From an uncultured Bacilli bacterium (GTDB lineage: Bacteria; Bacillota_I; Bacilli_A; RF39; UBA660), in NCBI GenBank assembly GCA_947632355.1, contig CANROY010000004.1, positions 1 to 39,727 on the forward strand: a stretch of 39,727 nucleotides of DNA, read 5' to 3'. The position numbers and the translations under genes were made by a program. Below, one piece after another: positions 1 to 6,578 of this stretch. Below the pieces are notes generated by a model. The model ran no database searches and had not been told where the DNA came from. It saw nothing but the letters and a program-made list of their open reading frames with translations. Each line of letters opens with the position of its first letter. Positions within the stretch are counted from its first letter, which is position 1.

Positions 1-233
1 TTTAAATTTTACTTAATAATTATATTAAATAACCAATTTTAAAAGATATAAAATAAAGGTAAAAGTATTTAAATAAATTTAGAAGTGCGTGAATACTAAC
101 CGCCCCCAAATTATAAAAGATAAAAATTGTAGTAGCGCCACCCTTTCTCGGTAACGGTGAGTTATTATATACATTCTTTTTCTAATTTCAAGCGTTTCGA
201 CACAACTAGAAGAAACTTATCAATCTACGACAA
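1..233. other. Non-coding stretch at the left edge
   Basis: No supported reading frame lies before rpmE at 353. The stretch is mostly AT-rich but holds GC-richer islands (about 85-110 and 130-165) that could form structured RNA on either strand. It is shared by the leftward promoter at 164-191 and, further right, the rpmE promoter. No tRNA or riboswitch class was recognised. Confidence 0.5.
164..191 (-). promoter_or_regulatory. Candidate minus-strand promoter
   Basis: On the minus strand TTGAAA (191-186) and TATAAT (169-164) are 16 bases apart, close to a sigma-A consensus. Transcription would start near 157 and leave the window at its left edge. The first ~155 bases of that transcript contain no convincing reading frame but include CACC/GGTG complementary segments and a GGGGGCGG run, so it may be a long leader or a small RNA. 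Function is unknown. Confidence 0.45.
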
Positions 234-278
234 AAATCGCAACTTTACGGCTACCTACGCATAAAAGTGTTGCGATTT
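234..278. repeat. 10-bp inverted repeat overlapping the rpmE promoter
   Basis: AAATCGCAAC at 234-243 is the exact reverse complement of GTTGCGATTT at 269-278, with 25 bases between. The right arm covers the -35 element of the rpmE promoter. On the minus strand the hairpin is followed by five Ts, so it could terminate a leftward transcript; on the plus strand it could be an operator. Both roles are inference. Confidence 0.5.
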
Positions 279-297
279 CAATAAAATATGGTATAAT
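270..297 (+). promoter_or_regulatory. rpmE promoter
   Basis: TTGCGA at 270-275 and TATAAT at 292-297 with a 16-base spacer, 56 bases before the rpmE start codon. Its -35 lies inside the right arm of an inverted repeat. Confidence 0.65.
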
Positions 298-316
298 ACA
301 TTAGAAAGAAATTACT

Positions 317-335
317 ATACCTAGGAATTAGGTAT
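317..335 (+). promoter_or_regulatory. Hairpin in the rpmE leader
   Basis: ATACCTA (317-323) and TAGGTAT (329-335) form a perfect 7-bp stem with a 5-base loop, just before the ribosome binding site AAGGAG (341-346). L31 autoregulatory leaders are known in several bacterial groups; this hairpin sits where such an element would, but no known motif was matched. Confidence 0.4.
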
Positions 336-352
336 GGCGAAAGGAGCGTAAT

Positions 353-571
353 ATGAAAGCAAATATTCATCCAGAAATGAAAGAAACAACAATTAAATGT
401 GCTTGTGGTGCTTCATTTAAAACAAGATCAACAAAAGAAAATATTGAAGTTGAAATTTGTAGTGAATGCCATCCTTTCTATACAGGAAAACAAGGAAACG
501 CAAAGAGAACTGGAAATATTGAAAAATTTAACCGTAAATATGGTATAAACAATGATAATAAAACTGCATAA
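353..571 (+). CDS. rpmE: 50S ribosomal protein L31
   Basis: A 72-residue protein matching bacterial L31, which joins the 50S subunit at the central protuberance and bridges to 30S. It is the zinc-binding (C+) form: Cys16 and Cys18 in KCACG and Cys36 and Cys39 in ICSECH make the CxC...CxxC site, and the segment HPFYTGK after it is typical. ATG at 353 follows AAGGAG with good spacing. It has its own promoter and leader hairpin and is closed by a terminator at 561-584, so it looks monocistronic. In some Firmicutes a zinc-free L31 paralogue replaces this form when zinc is scarce; none is in this window. Confidence 0.95.
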   Translation: MKANIHPEMKETTIKCACGASFKTRSTKENIEVEICSECHPFYTGKQGNAKRTGNIEKFNRKYGINNDNKTA

Positions 572-584
572 TTGTAGTTTTTTT
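561..584 (+). terminator. rpmE terminator
   Basis: AAACTGCA (561-568) pairs with TGTAGTTT (573-580; one G-T pair) around a 4-base loop, followed by a T run. The rpmE stop codon lies in the hairpin. An extended -10, TGC-TACAAT (586-594), follows at once and probably starts the rpiB operon. Confidence 0.75.
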
Positions 585-634
585 ATGCTACAATTTAAAT
601 AGATAAATATTTTCTATATGAAAGGAAAGTGAAT

Positions 635-1090
635 ATGAAACTATTTATTGGTTCAGACCACAGAGGTGCAGATTTAAAAAAGGAAATTATGAAAATCCTT
701 AATGAAGATGGATTTTTGTTAGAAGATACAAAACTAGAAAATAACGAATTAGATGATTATCCAGACTTTGCTTTTGAAGTTGGAGAAAACGTTATAAAAA
801 ATGAAGATGCTTTAGGAATACTTATTTGTGGAAATGGGATTGGTATTAGTATTGCTGCCAATAAAGTAAAAGGAATACGTTGTGCAAGAGTATTAAATGA
901 AGATGATGCTTTTAAAGCTAAGAATCATAATGGAGCAAATGTGATTGCAATTGCAGGAGATTTACCACTTGATAAAGCGATGGAAATTATTAATGTTTTC
1001 ATCAGTACAAAACCTGCAAGTGAAGAAAGACATTTAAAAAGAGTAAATAAAATCATAAAATATGAAAGTGGACAATATAATGAACTATAA
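635..1090 (+). CDS. rpiB: Ribose-5-phosphate isomerase B (RpiB/LacAB family)
   Basis: A 151-residue protein of RpiB length that interconverts ribose 5-phosphate and ribulose 5-phosphate in the pentose phosphate pathway. It begins MKLFIGSDHRG, the family's phosphate-binding N-terminus, and has LICGNGIGISIAANK with the likely catalytic Cys65 and the later HNGANVIAI segment. The family consensus at the active site is CGTGIG; here Thr is replaced by Asn. LacA/LacB (galactose-6-phosphate isomerase subunits) are the main alternative, but no tagatose-pathway genes are nearby. ATG at 635 is preferred over GTG at 629 because AAAGGAAAG (621-629) then has normal spacing. The next gene overlaps by 11 bases. 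Confidence 0.88.
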   Translation: MKLFIGSDHRGADLKKEIMKILNEDGFLLEDTKLENNELDDYPDFAFEVGENVIKNEDALGILICGNGIGISIAANKVKGIRCARVLNEDDAFKAKNHNGANVIAIAGDLPLDKAMEIINVFISTKPASEERHLKRVNKIIKYESGQYNEL

Positions 1091-1277
1091 GTTAATTATT
1101 TATTTTGTGAACATTATGTTATGTATTTTTGCATTAAGTGGTATTCATTATGAAAAGTTTATTAAAAAAAATAAAGTTTGGGAAACGAGAATACTTGTTT
1201 TAATACTAGCTTTTGTTCTTGCTTATTTATTAACAAACTTTATCTTTGATTTTTTAGAATGTAGTCAAATTGTATAA
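1080..1277 (+). CDS. DUF1146 small membrane protein (YwzB-like)
   Basis: A 65-residue protein with two hydrophobic helices (about residues 4-20 and 36-54) and a short basic loop between. Size, topology and position upstream of spoIID match DUF1146/YwzB, of unknown function, which in Bacillus subtilis lies in the same neighbourhood as spoIID. ATG at 1080 is chosen over an earlier in-frame ATG at 1062, which would overlap rpiB more and lacks a ribosome binding site. It overlaps the rpiB end and is followed 11 bases later by spoIID, so it is probably co-transcribed with both. Confidence 0.7.
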   Translation: MNYKLIIYFVNIMLCIFALSGIHYEKFIKKNKVWETRILVLILAFVLAYLLTNFIFDFLECSQIV

Positions 1278-1288
1278 AAGGAGAGACT

Positions 1289-2203
1289 ATGAAAAATAAA
1301 ATACTATTAGGTATTATCTTTATTTTAAGTATTGTGTTAATTGGAGTGGTTGGATTAAAAAAGAATAACCACTCTTTTTTAAACGATGAAGAACAAAAAA
1401 TTAAAGTAAAAACAAGAGAAGAGGAAATTAAAGAATTAAAAATTGAAGAGTACTTAGTAGGAGTTCTTGCGGGAGAAATGCCTGCATCATTTGAAATGGA
1501 AGCCTTAAAAGCCCAAGCCGTTGCTTCACGTAGTTACGCTATGTATAAGATTTTGCATAACGAGACGAATAATTTTGATGTTTTATCCGATATTACGAAT
1601 CAAGTCTATCTTACGGAAGAAGAAATGCAAGAAAAGTGGGGAAGTGAATATCCCATCTATTTAAATAAAATAAAGAATGCCATTTCTGCAACAGAGGATG
1701 AAGTCATGTACTACGATAATGAAATTATAGAGGCTTTCTATTTTTCTATGAGTAATGGAGCAACGGAGGATGCCAAAAGCGTATTTGAAGAATACTTACC
1801 TTATATAAAACCTGTTACCTCTTCTTGGGATAATGAATCGTTAAATAATTTTAAAGTTACTACAACTTTTACGAGAGAAGAATTTTGTAAACAATTAAAT
1901 TTGGAAGACTGTCAAAGTGTTACGATTGATAACATCAATTATAGTGCAAGTCATCGTATTAATTCCCTAATGGTAAACAACAAAACCTTTAAAGGAACGG
2001 AAGTTCGCCAGTTACTAAACCTTCGCTCTACGGATTTTTCGATCGAACAAAATAATGATACTATCCAAATTACAACCAAAGGCTATGGCCACGGTGTTGG
2101 TATGAGTCAGTATGGTGCAAATGGTATGGCAAAAGAAGGATATACCTATAGAGAGATATTAAACTACTACTATAACGATATCACAATTAATAAAATGGTA
2201 TAA
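1289..2203 (+). CDS. spoIID: Stage II sporulation protein D, peptidoglycan lytic transglycosylase
   Basis: 304 residues. A single N-terminal membrane anchor (about 5-22) precedes an extracytoplasmic SpoIID/LytB domain. The signature VLAGEMPASFEMEALKAQAV contains the catalytic Glu of the GEMP motif, and GYGHGVGMSQYGANGMA is the conserved C-terminal motif. In the family SpoIID cuts glycan strands denuded by SpoIIP and, with SpoIIM, drives engulfment of the forespore from the mother-cell side. No spoIIM or spoIIP is visible here. The ribosome binding site AAAGGAGAG precedes ATG at 1289. spoIIQ follows 44 bases later with its own candidate promoter across the end of this gene. Confidence 0.93.
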   Translation: MKNKILLGIIFILSIVLIGVVGLKKNNHSFLNDEEQKIKVKTREEEIKELKIEEYLVGVLAGEMPASFEMEALKAQAVASRSYAMYKILHNETNNFDVLSDITNQVYLTEEEMQEKWGSEYPIYLNKIKNAISATEDEVMYYDNEIIEAFYFSMSNGATEDAKSVFEEYLPYIKPVTSSWDNESLNNFKVTTTFTREEFCKQLNLEDCQSVTIDNINYSASHRINSLMVNNKTFKGTEVRQLLNLRSTDFSIEQNNDTIQITTKGYGHGVGMSQYGANGMAKEGYTYREILNYYYNDITINKMV

Positions 2204-2227
2204 ATTTTCATCTTTTGGTTGAAACTA
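2198..2227 (+). promoter_or_regulatory. Candidate sigma-F promoter of the spoIIQ-like gene
   Basis: GTATA (2198-2202) and GTTGAAACTA (2218-2227) are 15 bases apart. The Bacillus sigma-F pattern is roughly GYWTA, 15-16 bases, GGNRANANTW; only the second G of the -10 differs. The position, between spoIID and spoIIQ, is where a forespore promoter is expected because spoIIQ is a sigma-F gene in Bacillus. Found by eye only. Confidence 0.4.
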
Positions 2228-2247
2228 TCTAACAGGAAGGTGAAGAA

Positions 2248-2880
2248 ATGACCAAAAGAAGATTAAGAAAGGAAGTAAAAGTAGCACTATTTATCATTAG
2301 TATTAGTACGATACTATTATTTTCAGCAACTATTATTCGTAATTTAAAACCATCAAATGAAGAGGAGAGCGGAAAGTATGTAATGAATTCTTTATTAGAA
2401 CCCATTACACCGGTAGCAAATATTACGGAGACAACAAAATTTATAAAACCTTACACAAGTGATAAAGTAAGTATCAATCGTTATTTTTATGATAAAGATG
2501 CAACAAGTGAACAACAAGAAAAATCATTAATTTATTATGAAAATACGTATTTACAAAATAGTGGAGTTGTTTATAGCAGTGAAGAAGAATTTGATGTCGT
2601 AAGTGTTTATGATGGAACCATTTTAGATATCAAACAAGATGATATTCTAAGTACAATAGTGTATGTATCTCATAATTCTAGTCTTACAACCATCTATTAT
2701 GGACTTAAGGATGTAAATGTAAAAGTAAACGATACAATCACCCAAGGTACAGTACTTGGTAAAAGTAATACCAATAAATTTAGTCAAAGCAACAATTCCA
2801 TGCTATTTGAAGTAAATTTTGATGGAAAAGTCATCAATCCTGAAAGTTTTTATCAAATGGATATCAATGAATTAAATTAA
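2248..2880 (+). CDS. spoIIQ: SpoIIQ-like forespore membrane protein with degenerate LytM (M23) domain
   Basis: 210 residues with a basic N-terminus, one transmembrane helix (about 12-29) and an extracytoplasmic domain of LytM/M23 fold at about 115-205. The zinc ligands of active M23 enzymes are absent: the usual HxH near the C-terminus is MLFEV. This fits SpoIIQ, which in Bacillus is catalytically inert and binds SpoIIIAH to form the channel between forespore and mother cell. It is shorter than the Bacillus protein. It lies between spoIID and spoIIID and has a strong site GGAAGGTGA before ATG at 2248. The alternative is another inactive M23 protein; context favours SpoIIQ. Confidence 0.8.
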   Translation: MTKRRLRKEVKVALFIISISTILLFSATIIRNLKPSNEEESGKYVMNSLLEPITPVANITETTKFIKPYTSDKVSINRYFYDKDATSEQQEKSLIYYENTYLQNSGVVYSSEEEFDVVSVYDGTILDIKQDDILSTIVYVSHNSSLTTIYYGLKDVNVKVNDTITQGTVLGKSNTNKFSQSNNSMLFEVNFDGKVINPESFYQMDINELN

Positions 2881-2888
2881 GAATAGAA

Positions 2889-2921
2889 AACCCCAAAAAA
2901 CAATATAGTTAGTAAGGGGTT
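2889..2921 (+). repeat. Inverted repeat enclosing the spoIIID ribosome binding site
   Basis: AACCCC (2889-2894) and GGGGTT (2916-2921) are complementary. The right arm contains the AAGGGG ribosome binding site of spoIIID and is followed by a short T run just before the start codon. It could terminate the spoIIQ transcript, hide the spoIIID binding site, or both. Confidence 0.45.
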
Positions 2922-2927
2922 GTTTTT

Positions 2928-3185
2928 ATGAATAAATTATTAAAGGATCGCGTGTTAGAGGAAGCAAATTACATTGTGAACACCAAAAAGACTATACGGG
3001 AAGTAGCAGACTATTTTCATTTAAGTAAGAGTACCATTCATAAAGATATACAAGAAAGGTTACCAAGAGTTTCTCCCATACTCTATCAAAGGGTGCGTTT
3101 TATATTAGAAGAACATTTATTAGAACGCCATATAAGAGGTGGAGATGCAACAAAACAAAAATATTTAAAGAAACAAGTGAGTTGA
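2928..3185 (+). CDS. spoIIID: Sporulation transcriptional regulator SpoIIID
   Basis: 85 residues, the usual length. The helix-turn-helix lies at about residues 21-43 (IREVADYFHLSKSTIHKDI) and is followed by the family's C-terminal basic segment (LEEHLLERHIRGGDATKQKY). SpoIIID is a mother-cell DNA-binding protein that activates and represses genes of the sigma-E regulon and helps switch to sigma-K. In Bacillus it is followed by mbl; here the next gene is an unrelated 198-residue protein starting 4 bases after the stop. Translation may be limited by the inverted repeat over its ribosome binding site. Confidence 0.95.
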   Translation: MNKLLKDRVLEEANYIVNTKKTIREVADYFHLSKSTIHKDIQERLPRVSPILYQRVRFILEEHLLERHIRGGDATKQKYLKKQVS

Positions 3186-3189
3186 TATT

Positions 3190-3786
3190 ATGAAAAAAAT
3201 TCATTTTACTATCTATGTTTGTGATAATGAATTCTTTTTACAAAAAGAAAATGGACAAGTTATAAAGGAAAACTTTAAAAGTTTGGAATGTGAAGAGATT
3301 AAGGATAGTTCATTATTTCAAGAAGAGTTTAGTAAGTTCTTACAAAAACATTCGATTCGGATTTCTTTGTTTGGCAAAAATATTGTGTTTATCAAAAACA
3401 AAAATTTAAGTCCTTTAACCCAAGAAAAATACAAAGAAATTTTTAATGATTATTTTCGTAAAATTGAATTCATAGATTTAGAAGATATATTTCAAATCGA
3501 TAATGAAAATGGTGTTCTATTTCTAACCAAAAAATATTTGGATTATTACTATAGGAAGAAAAATAAAAAAGAGCAAATCCGTATCGATTTAAAAATATTT
3601 AATGATAGCAATACGAAAGCAATTCAACATGTAATGAACAATTTATACAAACCAAAAAATTTAATTGTGTTAGGGCCTATAGAAAATATAGCCTCCATAA
3701 CCGATGAAATTCATAAAAAATATAACGTAGAAACAACGTTTCCAGAGGCATATTTTACCTATATATTCGAAGAATGCAAAAAATAG
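3190..3786 (+). CDS. Hypothetical protein downstream of spoIIID
   Basis: 198 residues, not recognised. There is no signal peptide or membrane helix. The sequence is rich in Lys, Phe, Tyr and Ile and has alternating beta-like and helical segments, with a glycine-proline turn (NLIVLGPIENIA) near residue 160 and a closing segment ending FEECKK. The start is 4 bases after the spoIIID stop, with only a weak binding site inside the end of spoIIID, so translational coupling is likely. This is the place mbl holds in Bacillus, but no actin-fold motifs were seen. A sporulation role is suggested by position alone. Confidence 0.6.
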   Translation: MKKIHFTIYVCDNEFFLQKENGQVIKENFKSLECEEIKDSSLFQEEFSKFLQKHSIRISLFGKNIVFIKNKNLSPLTQEKYKEIFNDYFRKIEFIDLEDIFQIDNENGVLFLTKKYLDYYYRKKNKKEQIRIDLKIFNDSNTKAIQHVMNNLYKPKNLIVLGPIENIASITDEIHKKYNVETTFPEAYFTYIFEECKK

Positions 3787-3790
3787 CAAA

Positions 3791-3825
3791 TTTTGTGTTC
3801 TTTTTTTTAATTTTTGTGTTATAAT
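3791..3825 (+). promoter_or_regulatory. agrA promoter with 21-bp-period direct repeat
   Basis: The 9-mer TTTTGTGTT occurs at 3791-3799 and again at 3812-3820, a period of exactly 21 bases with a 12-base spacer. That is the spacing of LytTR-family (AgrA-type) sites. The second copy runs into the extended -10 TGT-TATAAT (3817-3825). A similar pair lies upstream of agrB. The 9-mer itself is not the staphylococcal AgrA consensus, so assignment to AgrA is inference. Confidence 0.5.
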
Positions 3826-3857
3826 TGCAAATGGTAAACTATATAGAGGTGAAGTGT

Positions 3858-4583
3858 ATGATTAAGATAATTGTCGTTGAAGATGAAAAAGAAACACAAC
3901 TAACAATCAAGAATCTTTTAAGAAAAATGGATTTCTTAAAGGATGAAGAAATTAAAGTGGAATACTTTACAAAATATACAAATGCTTTAAAAGAGGTTAT
4001 CTTAGATAAGGAAGAACGTAAAATTTATATTTTAGATATTGAATTGGATAGTAAAGTAAGTGGCATTGATATTGCCCGTTTTATCCGTGACAATGATTGG
4101 GATAGTGAAATCATATTTATAACGAATCACGATAAAATGTTTGAGACGGCTTATCGTTCTGTCTATGAAGTTTTTGACTTTATTGAAAAATTTCATGATT
4201 TAGAACAAAAGTTAAAGAAAGACTTAAAAGCGATTTTTAAAAAGAACTTTGATAATAAAATGTTTAAGTTTGAAAGTAGAAATCTAAATTTACAAATTTT
4301 CTATCGTTCCATAACCTATTTGTATCGTGATACAGAAGAAAGAAAATTAATTATTAATACGGATAAGACAAGTTATGCAATCTATATGAATGTACAAGAT
4401 TCTTTAAAATATTTGGATAATCGTTTTCTTATGGTACATAGGGCATGTGTTGTAAATATGGATTGTGTTGAAGAATTTAATTGGTCAAAAGGATACTTTG
4501 TATTGAATACTGGCGAAAAAGTACACTTATTATCTAGAAAATATAAGAAAGAAGTTGAAGAGTATTATGCAAGAAATAGTTAG
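3858..4583 (+). CDS. agrA: LytTR-family response regulator (AgrA-like)
   Basis: 241 residues. An N-terminal receiver domain (about 1-125) has the acidic pocket VVEDE, phospho-acceptor Asp60 in YILDIEL and the later IIFITNH strand. A LytTR DNA-binding domain (about 140-238) ends with HRACVVNMDCVEEFNW and LLSRKYKKEVEEYY, typical of AgrA. It is the likely output of the quorum-sensing pathway whose sensor follows directly and whose signal genes agrB and agrD lie convergently beyond an insertion element. ATG at 3858 is chosen because AGAGGTGAAG stands just before it; an upstream in-frame start would remove the promoter. agrC starts inside the end of this gene. Confidence 0.9.
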   Translation: MIKIIVVEDEKETQLTIKNLLRKMDFLKDEEIKVEYFTKYTNALKEVILDKEERKIYILDIELDSKVSGIDIARFIRDNDWDSEIIFITNHDKMFETAYRSVYEVFDFIEKFHDLEQKLKKDLKAIFKKNFDNKMFKFESRNLNLQIFYRSITYLYRDTEERKLIINTDKTSYAIYMNVQDSLKYLDNRFLMVHRACVVNMDCVEEFNWSKGYFVLNTGEKVHLLSRKYKKEVEEYYARNS

Positions 4584-5838
4584 CTGGTTTTTATACATTA
4601 TTTCAATTATTTTTACATATATTATTTATAATATTTGCTATGTAAAATTAAACAATGCTGAATTTAAATTGACTTTTTATAATCTTATGAATGTAGTAGT
4701 TACATGTTTATTAGTTCTATTAAATAATAGTTATAATAATTTATGGTTAAAATTTATTATCGTTCCAATTATTACATGTATATCTTTCAAGTTGTTATAT
4801 CATGATAATTGGAAAAAAGTAATAATTTCTTACATTTTTATATTTTTAATAACTATTGTTATAGAATTTGTACTTACAAATTTATTAAATTTCTTTGGAA
4901 TTTTAAATAGCTATATTTTAGTAATATCTATAACAATCACAAAAGCGATTTTATCTATAATAGTAGTTGTTTGTGAATGTTTGTTAATTTCCAATAAATA
5001 TATAAATAAGTTTTGTAAAAAATTAATTGACAATTTAATAACTACTATTAATATTATGAATATAATGTATTTATTATATTTTACTATTGCAATATTTAGC
5101 ATTTTAAATGTAATTAATTTTGCTACAAAAGATTCTATAAAGCTACTTTTAATTTTGTTAATATTATTTATAGTATTATTTGCATTAATAATAAGTTTAA
5201 AATCTAAAGAAAAAGTATTGATTTTATCAAATCAAAAATTAATAGAATACAATACAAAATATGGAACATTTTTAGATGAATACAAAATATACAAACATAA
5301 TATAAATCATAAATTACATGCAATGAAAGCATTTGGAAATAAGAAAATAAACTCTTTAATTGATGAATTAGTGAATGAAGAAAATAATTTTGATATAAAA
5401 AACAATAACCTGTATAATATTCCAAATGGTATTAAAGGTATAGTAGCTGAAAAACTATATAATGCCAATATCGAAGTAATTATTAATAATAATATTAAAT
5501 TTGATCCGTTTAAAACTTTATCTCCAAAATTATTTAATTCTATTTCTGAATGTTTAGGAATAGCATTAGATAATGCAGTTGAAGCTTGTAAGGAAACAAA
5601 TAATCCGATTATAACAATGGATTTATTTGAAAAGAAAGAAATTATTTATATAAAAATTGGTAATAATTTTAAAAATTCAATAGATTTAAATAAACTTGGA
5701 GAAAAATATTATTCTACTAAAAATAGAGGTAGTGGGCTTGGATTATTTTCTATAATGAGAAATAAGGCAGTTAAAGAGAAAATAAGTATTATTAATAATT
5801 TTTATTATATTGAATTGCAAGTAAAAAAAGCGCGTTAG
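4567..5838 (+). CDS. agrC: AgrC-like membrane sensor histidine kinase
   Basis: 423 residues. Six or seven hydrophobic helices fill residues 1-212, then a coiled linker carries the probable phospho-acceptor His243 in YKHNINHKL. A GHKL ATPase domain follows, with the N box ALDNAVEA (Asn336) and the G box RGSGLGL (387-393). This is the layout of AgrC-type sensors of cyclic peptides. It overlaps agrA by 17 bases, so the two are translationally coupled. Base composition is more AT-rich than in neighbouring housekeeping genes, with long runs of ATA, ATT and AAT codons, which hints that the agr block was acquired. A hairpin terminator closes the operon, followed at once by an IS200-type element. Confidence 0.9.
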   Translation: MQEIVSWFLYIISIIFTYIIYNICYVKLNNAEFKLTFYNLMNVVVTCLLVLLNNSYNNLWLKFIIVPIITCISFKLLYHDNWKKVIISYIFIFLITIVIEFVLTNLLNFFGILNSYILVISITITKAILSIIVVVCECLLISNKYINKFCKKLIDNLITTINIMNIMYLLYFTIAIFSILNVINFATKDSIKLLLILLILFIVLFALIISLKSKEKVLILSNQKLIEYNTKYGTFLDEYKIYKHNINHKLHAMKAFGNKKINSLIDELVNEENNFDIKNNNLYNIPNGIKGIVAEKLYNANIEVIINNNIKFDPFKTLSPKLFNSISECLGIALDNAVEACKETNNPIITMDLFEKKEIIYIKIGNNFKNSIDLNKLGEKYYSTKNRGSGLGLFSIMRNKAVKEKISIINNFYYIELQVKKAR

Positions 5839-5860
5839 TAATTAATACTGCGCGTTTTTG
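5829..5860 (+). terminator. agrAC terminator
   Basis: A CGCG/CGCG-based stem, extended with one bulge to AGTA/TACT, then TTTTTG. It overlaps the last codons of agrC and lies immediately left of the insertion element. Confidence 0.7.
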
Positions 5861-5868
5861 TGTAAGAA

Positions 5869-5891
5869 AACCCCCAGATAGTCTGGGGGTT
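5869..5891 (+). repeat. IS200 left-end hairpin
   Basis: AACCCCCAGA (5869-5878), a 3-base loop and TCTGGGGGTT (5882-5891). In IS200-type elements such a hairpin is recognised by TnpA as single-stranded DNA and also works as a terminator that blocks transcription from outside. Confidence 0.8.
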
Positions 5892-5925
5892 CGGTAGAGC
5901 TTAAGCGGTGAGTTGAAAATAAAAA

Positions 5926-5984
5926 CTCCTTCTAATATAATATTGATTGCGACCGCCAGGAAGCAACAATAATATTAGAAGGAG
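5926..5984 (+). promoter_or_regulatory. Hairpin sequestering the tnpA ribosome binding site
   Basis: CTCCTTCTAATAT (5926-5938) is the exact reverse complement of ATATTAGAAGGAG (5972-5984), which holds the tnpA ribosome binding site 10 bases before its start codon. A stem of at least 13 bp would hide the site. IS200 is known to repress its transposase with a leader structure of this kind. Confidence 0.8.
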
Positions 5985-5993
5985 GACATTTAA

Positions 5994-6461
5994 ATGAAAA
6001 ATATTCAAATAAATGATATAAAAAGTTTAGCACATACACAATGGAATTGTAAATACCATATAGTATTTGCACCAAAGTATAGGCGCAAAGTGTTTTATGA
6101 AAGTAAAAGATTAGAAATAGGACAAATATTGAGACAGCTATGTGAATGGAAAGGAATAACAATAATAGAAGCAGAAGTATGCCCAGACCATATACATATG
6201 TTGGTGGAGATACCGCCAAAATATAGTGTATCAAGCGTAATGGGATTTTTGAAAGGGAAAAGTAGTTTGATGATCTATCAAAAATGGGCAAATATGCGCT
6301 ATCAATATAGAAATAGAGAATTCTGGTGTAGAGGGTACTATGTGGATACAGTAGGAAAAAATACAAAGAAAATAAAAGAATACATACAAAATCAATTAAA
6401 AGAAGATCAATTAAGCCATCAAATGACGATGGAAGAATTTGACCCTTTTCTAAAAGGGTAG
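5994..6461 (+). CDS. tnpA: IS200-type Y1 (HUH) transposase TnpA
   Basis: 155 residues, the family's normal length. The HUH motif is His66-Ile67-His68 in CPDHIHML and the catalytic tyrosine is most likely Tyr130 in KEYIQNQ near the C-terminus. The conserved N-terminal segment YHIVFAPKYRRKVF and the GYYVDTVGKN segment are also present. The family moves single-stranded DNA by a peel-and-paste mechanism, making a phosphotyrosine bond at hairpin-marked ends. No stop or frameshift breaks the gene. Translation is probably held down by the upstream hairpin over its ribosome binding site. Confidence 0.95.
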   Translation: MKNIQINDIKSLAHTQWNCKYHIVFAPKYRRKVFYESKRLEIGQILRQLCEWKGITIIEAEVCPDHIHMLVEIPPKYSVSSVMGFLKGKSSLMIYQKWANMRYQYRNREFWCRGYYVDTVGKNTKKIKEYIQNQLKEDQLSHQMTMEEFDPFLKG

Positions 6462-6544
6462 CAAGTAAAAGATGCGACTGGCGGTCAAAGAAAGGCCACT
6501 TTAGTGGAGGCCAATAGTAAAGCCTTTTAGGCGCAAATGAAAAA

Positions 6545-6563
6545 CCACCAGCTATGCTGGTGG
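6545..6563 (+). repeat. IS200 right-end hairpin
   Basis: CCACCAGC (6545-6552), loop TAT, GCTGGTGG (6556-6563). The agrD stop codon lies 16 bases further right on the other strand, so this hairpin may also end agrBD transcription. Confidence 0.75.
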
Positions 6564-6578
6564 ATATTTATTTAAAAA

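Larger units (their letters stand above)
5869..6563 (+). mobile_element. IS200/IS605-family element (IS200 type, tnpA only)
   Basis: About 700 bases bounded by hairpins rather than inverted terminal repeats, as in IS200. The left-end hairpin has a perfect 10-bp stem at 5869-5891 and the right-end hairpin an 8-bp stem at 6545-6563; exact tips were not determined. Inside is one Y1 transposase gene and no tnpB. Between the gene and the right end are further small stems (about 6494-6512 and 6521-6532). The element sits between the agrC terminator and the agrD stop codon and interrupts neither gene. Both end hairpins and the gene look intact, so it may be active. Confidence 0.85.

Noticed and set aside
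85..160. A GGGTGGCGC segment on the minus strand resembling a T-box antiterminator
   Set aside because: It lies only ~25 bases after the predicted start, leaving no room for the T-box stem I, and the following bases do not match the conserved box.
2248..2880. An active M23 peptidase
   Set aside because: The HxH and other zinc ligands are missing; the domain is better read as the inert SpoIIQ type.
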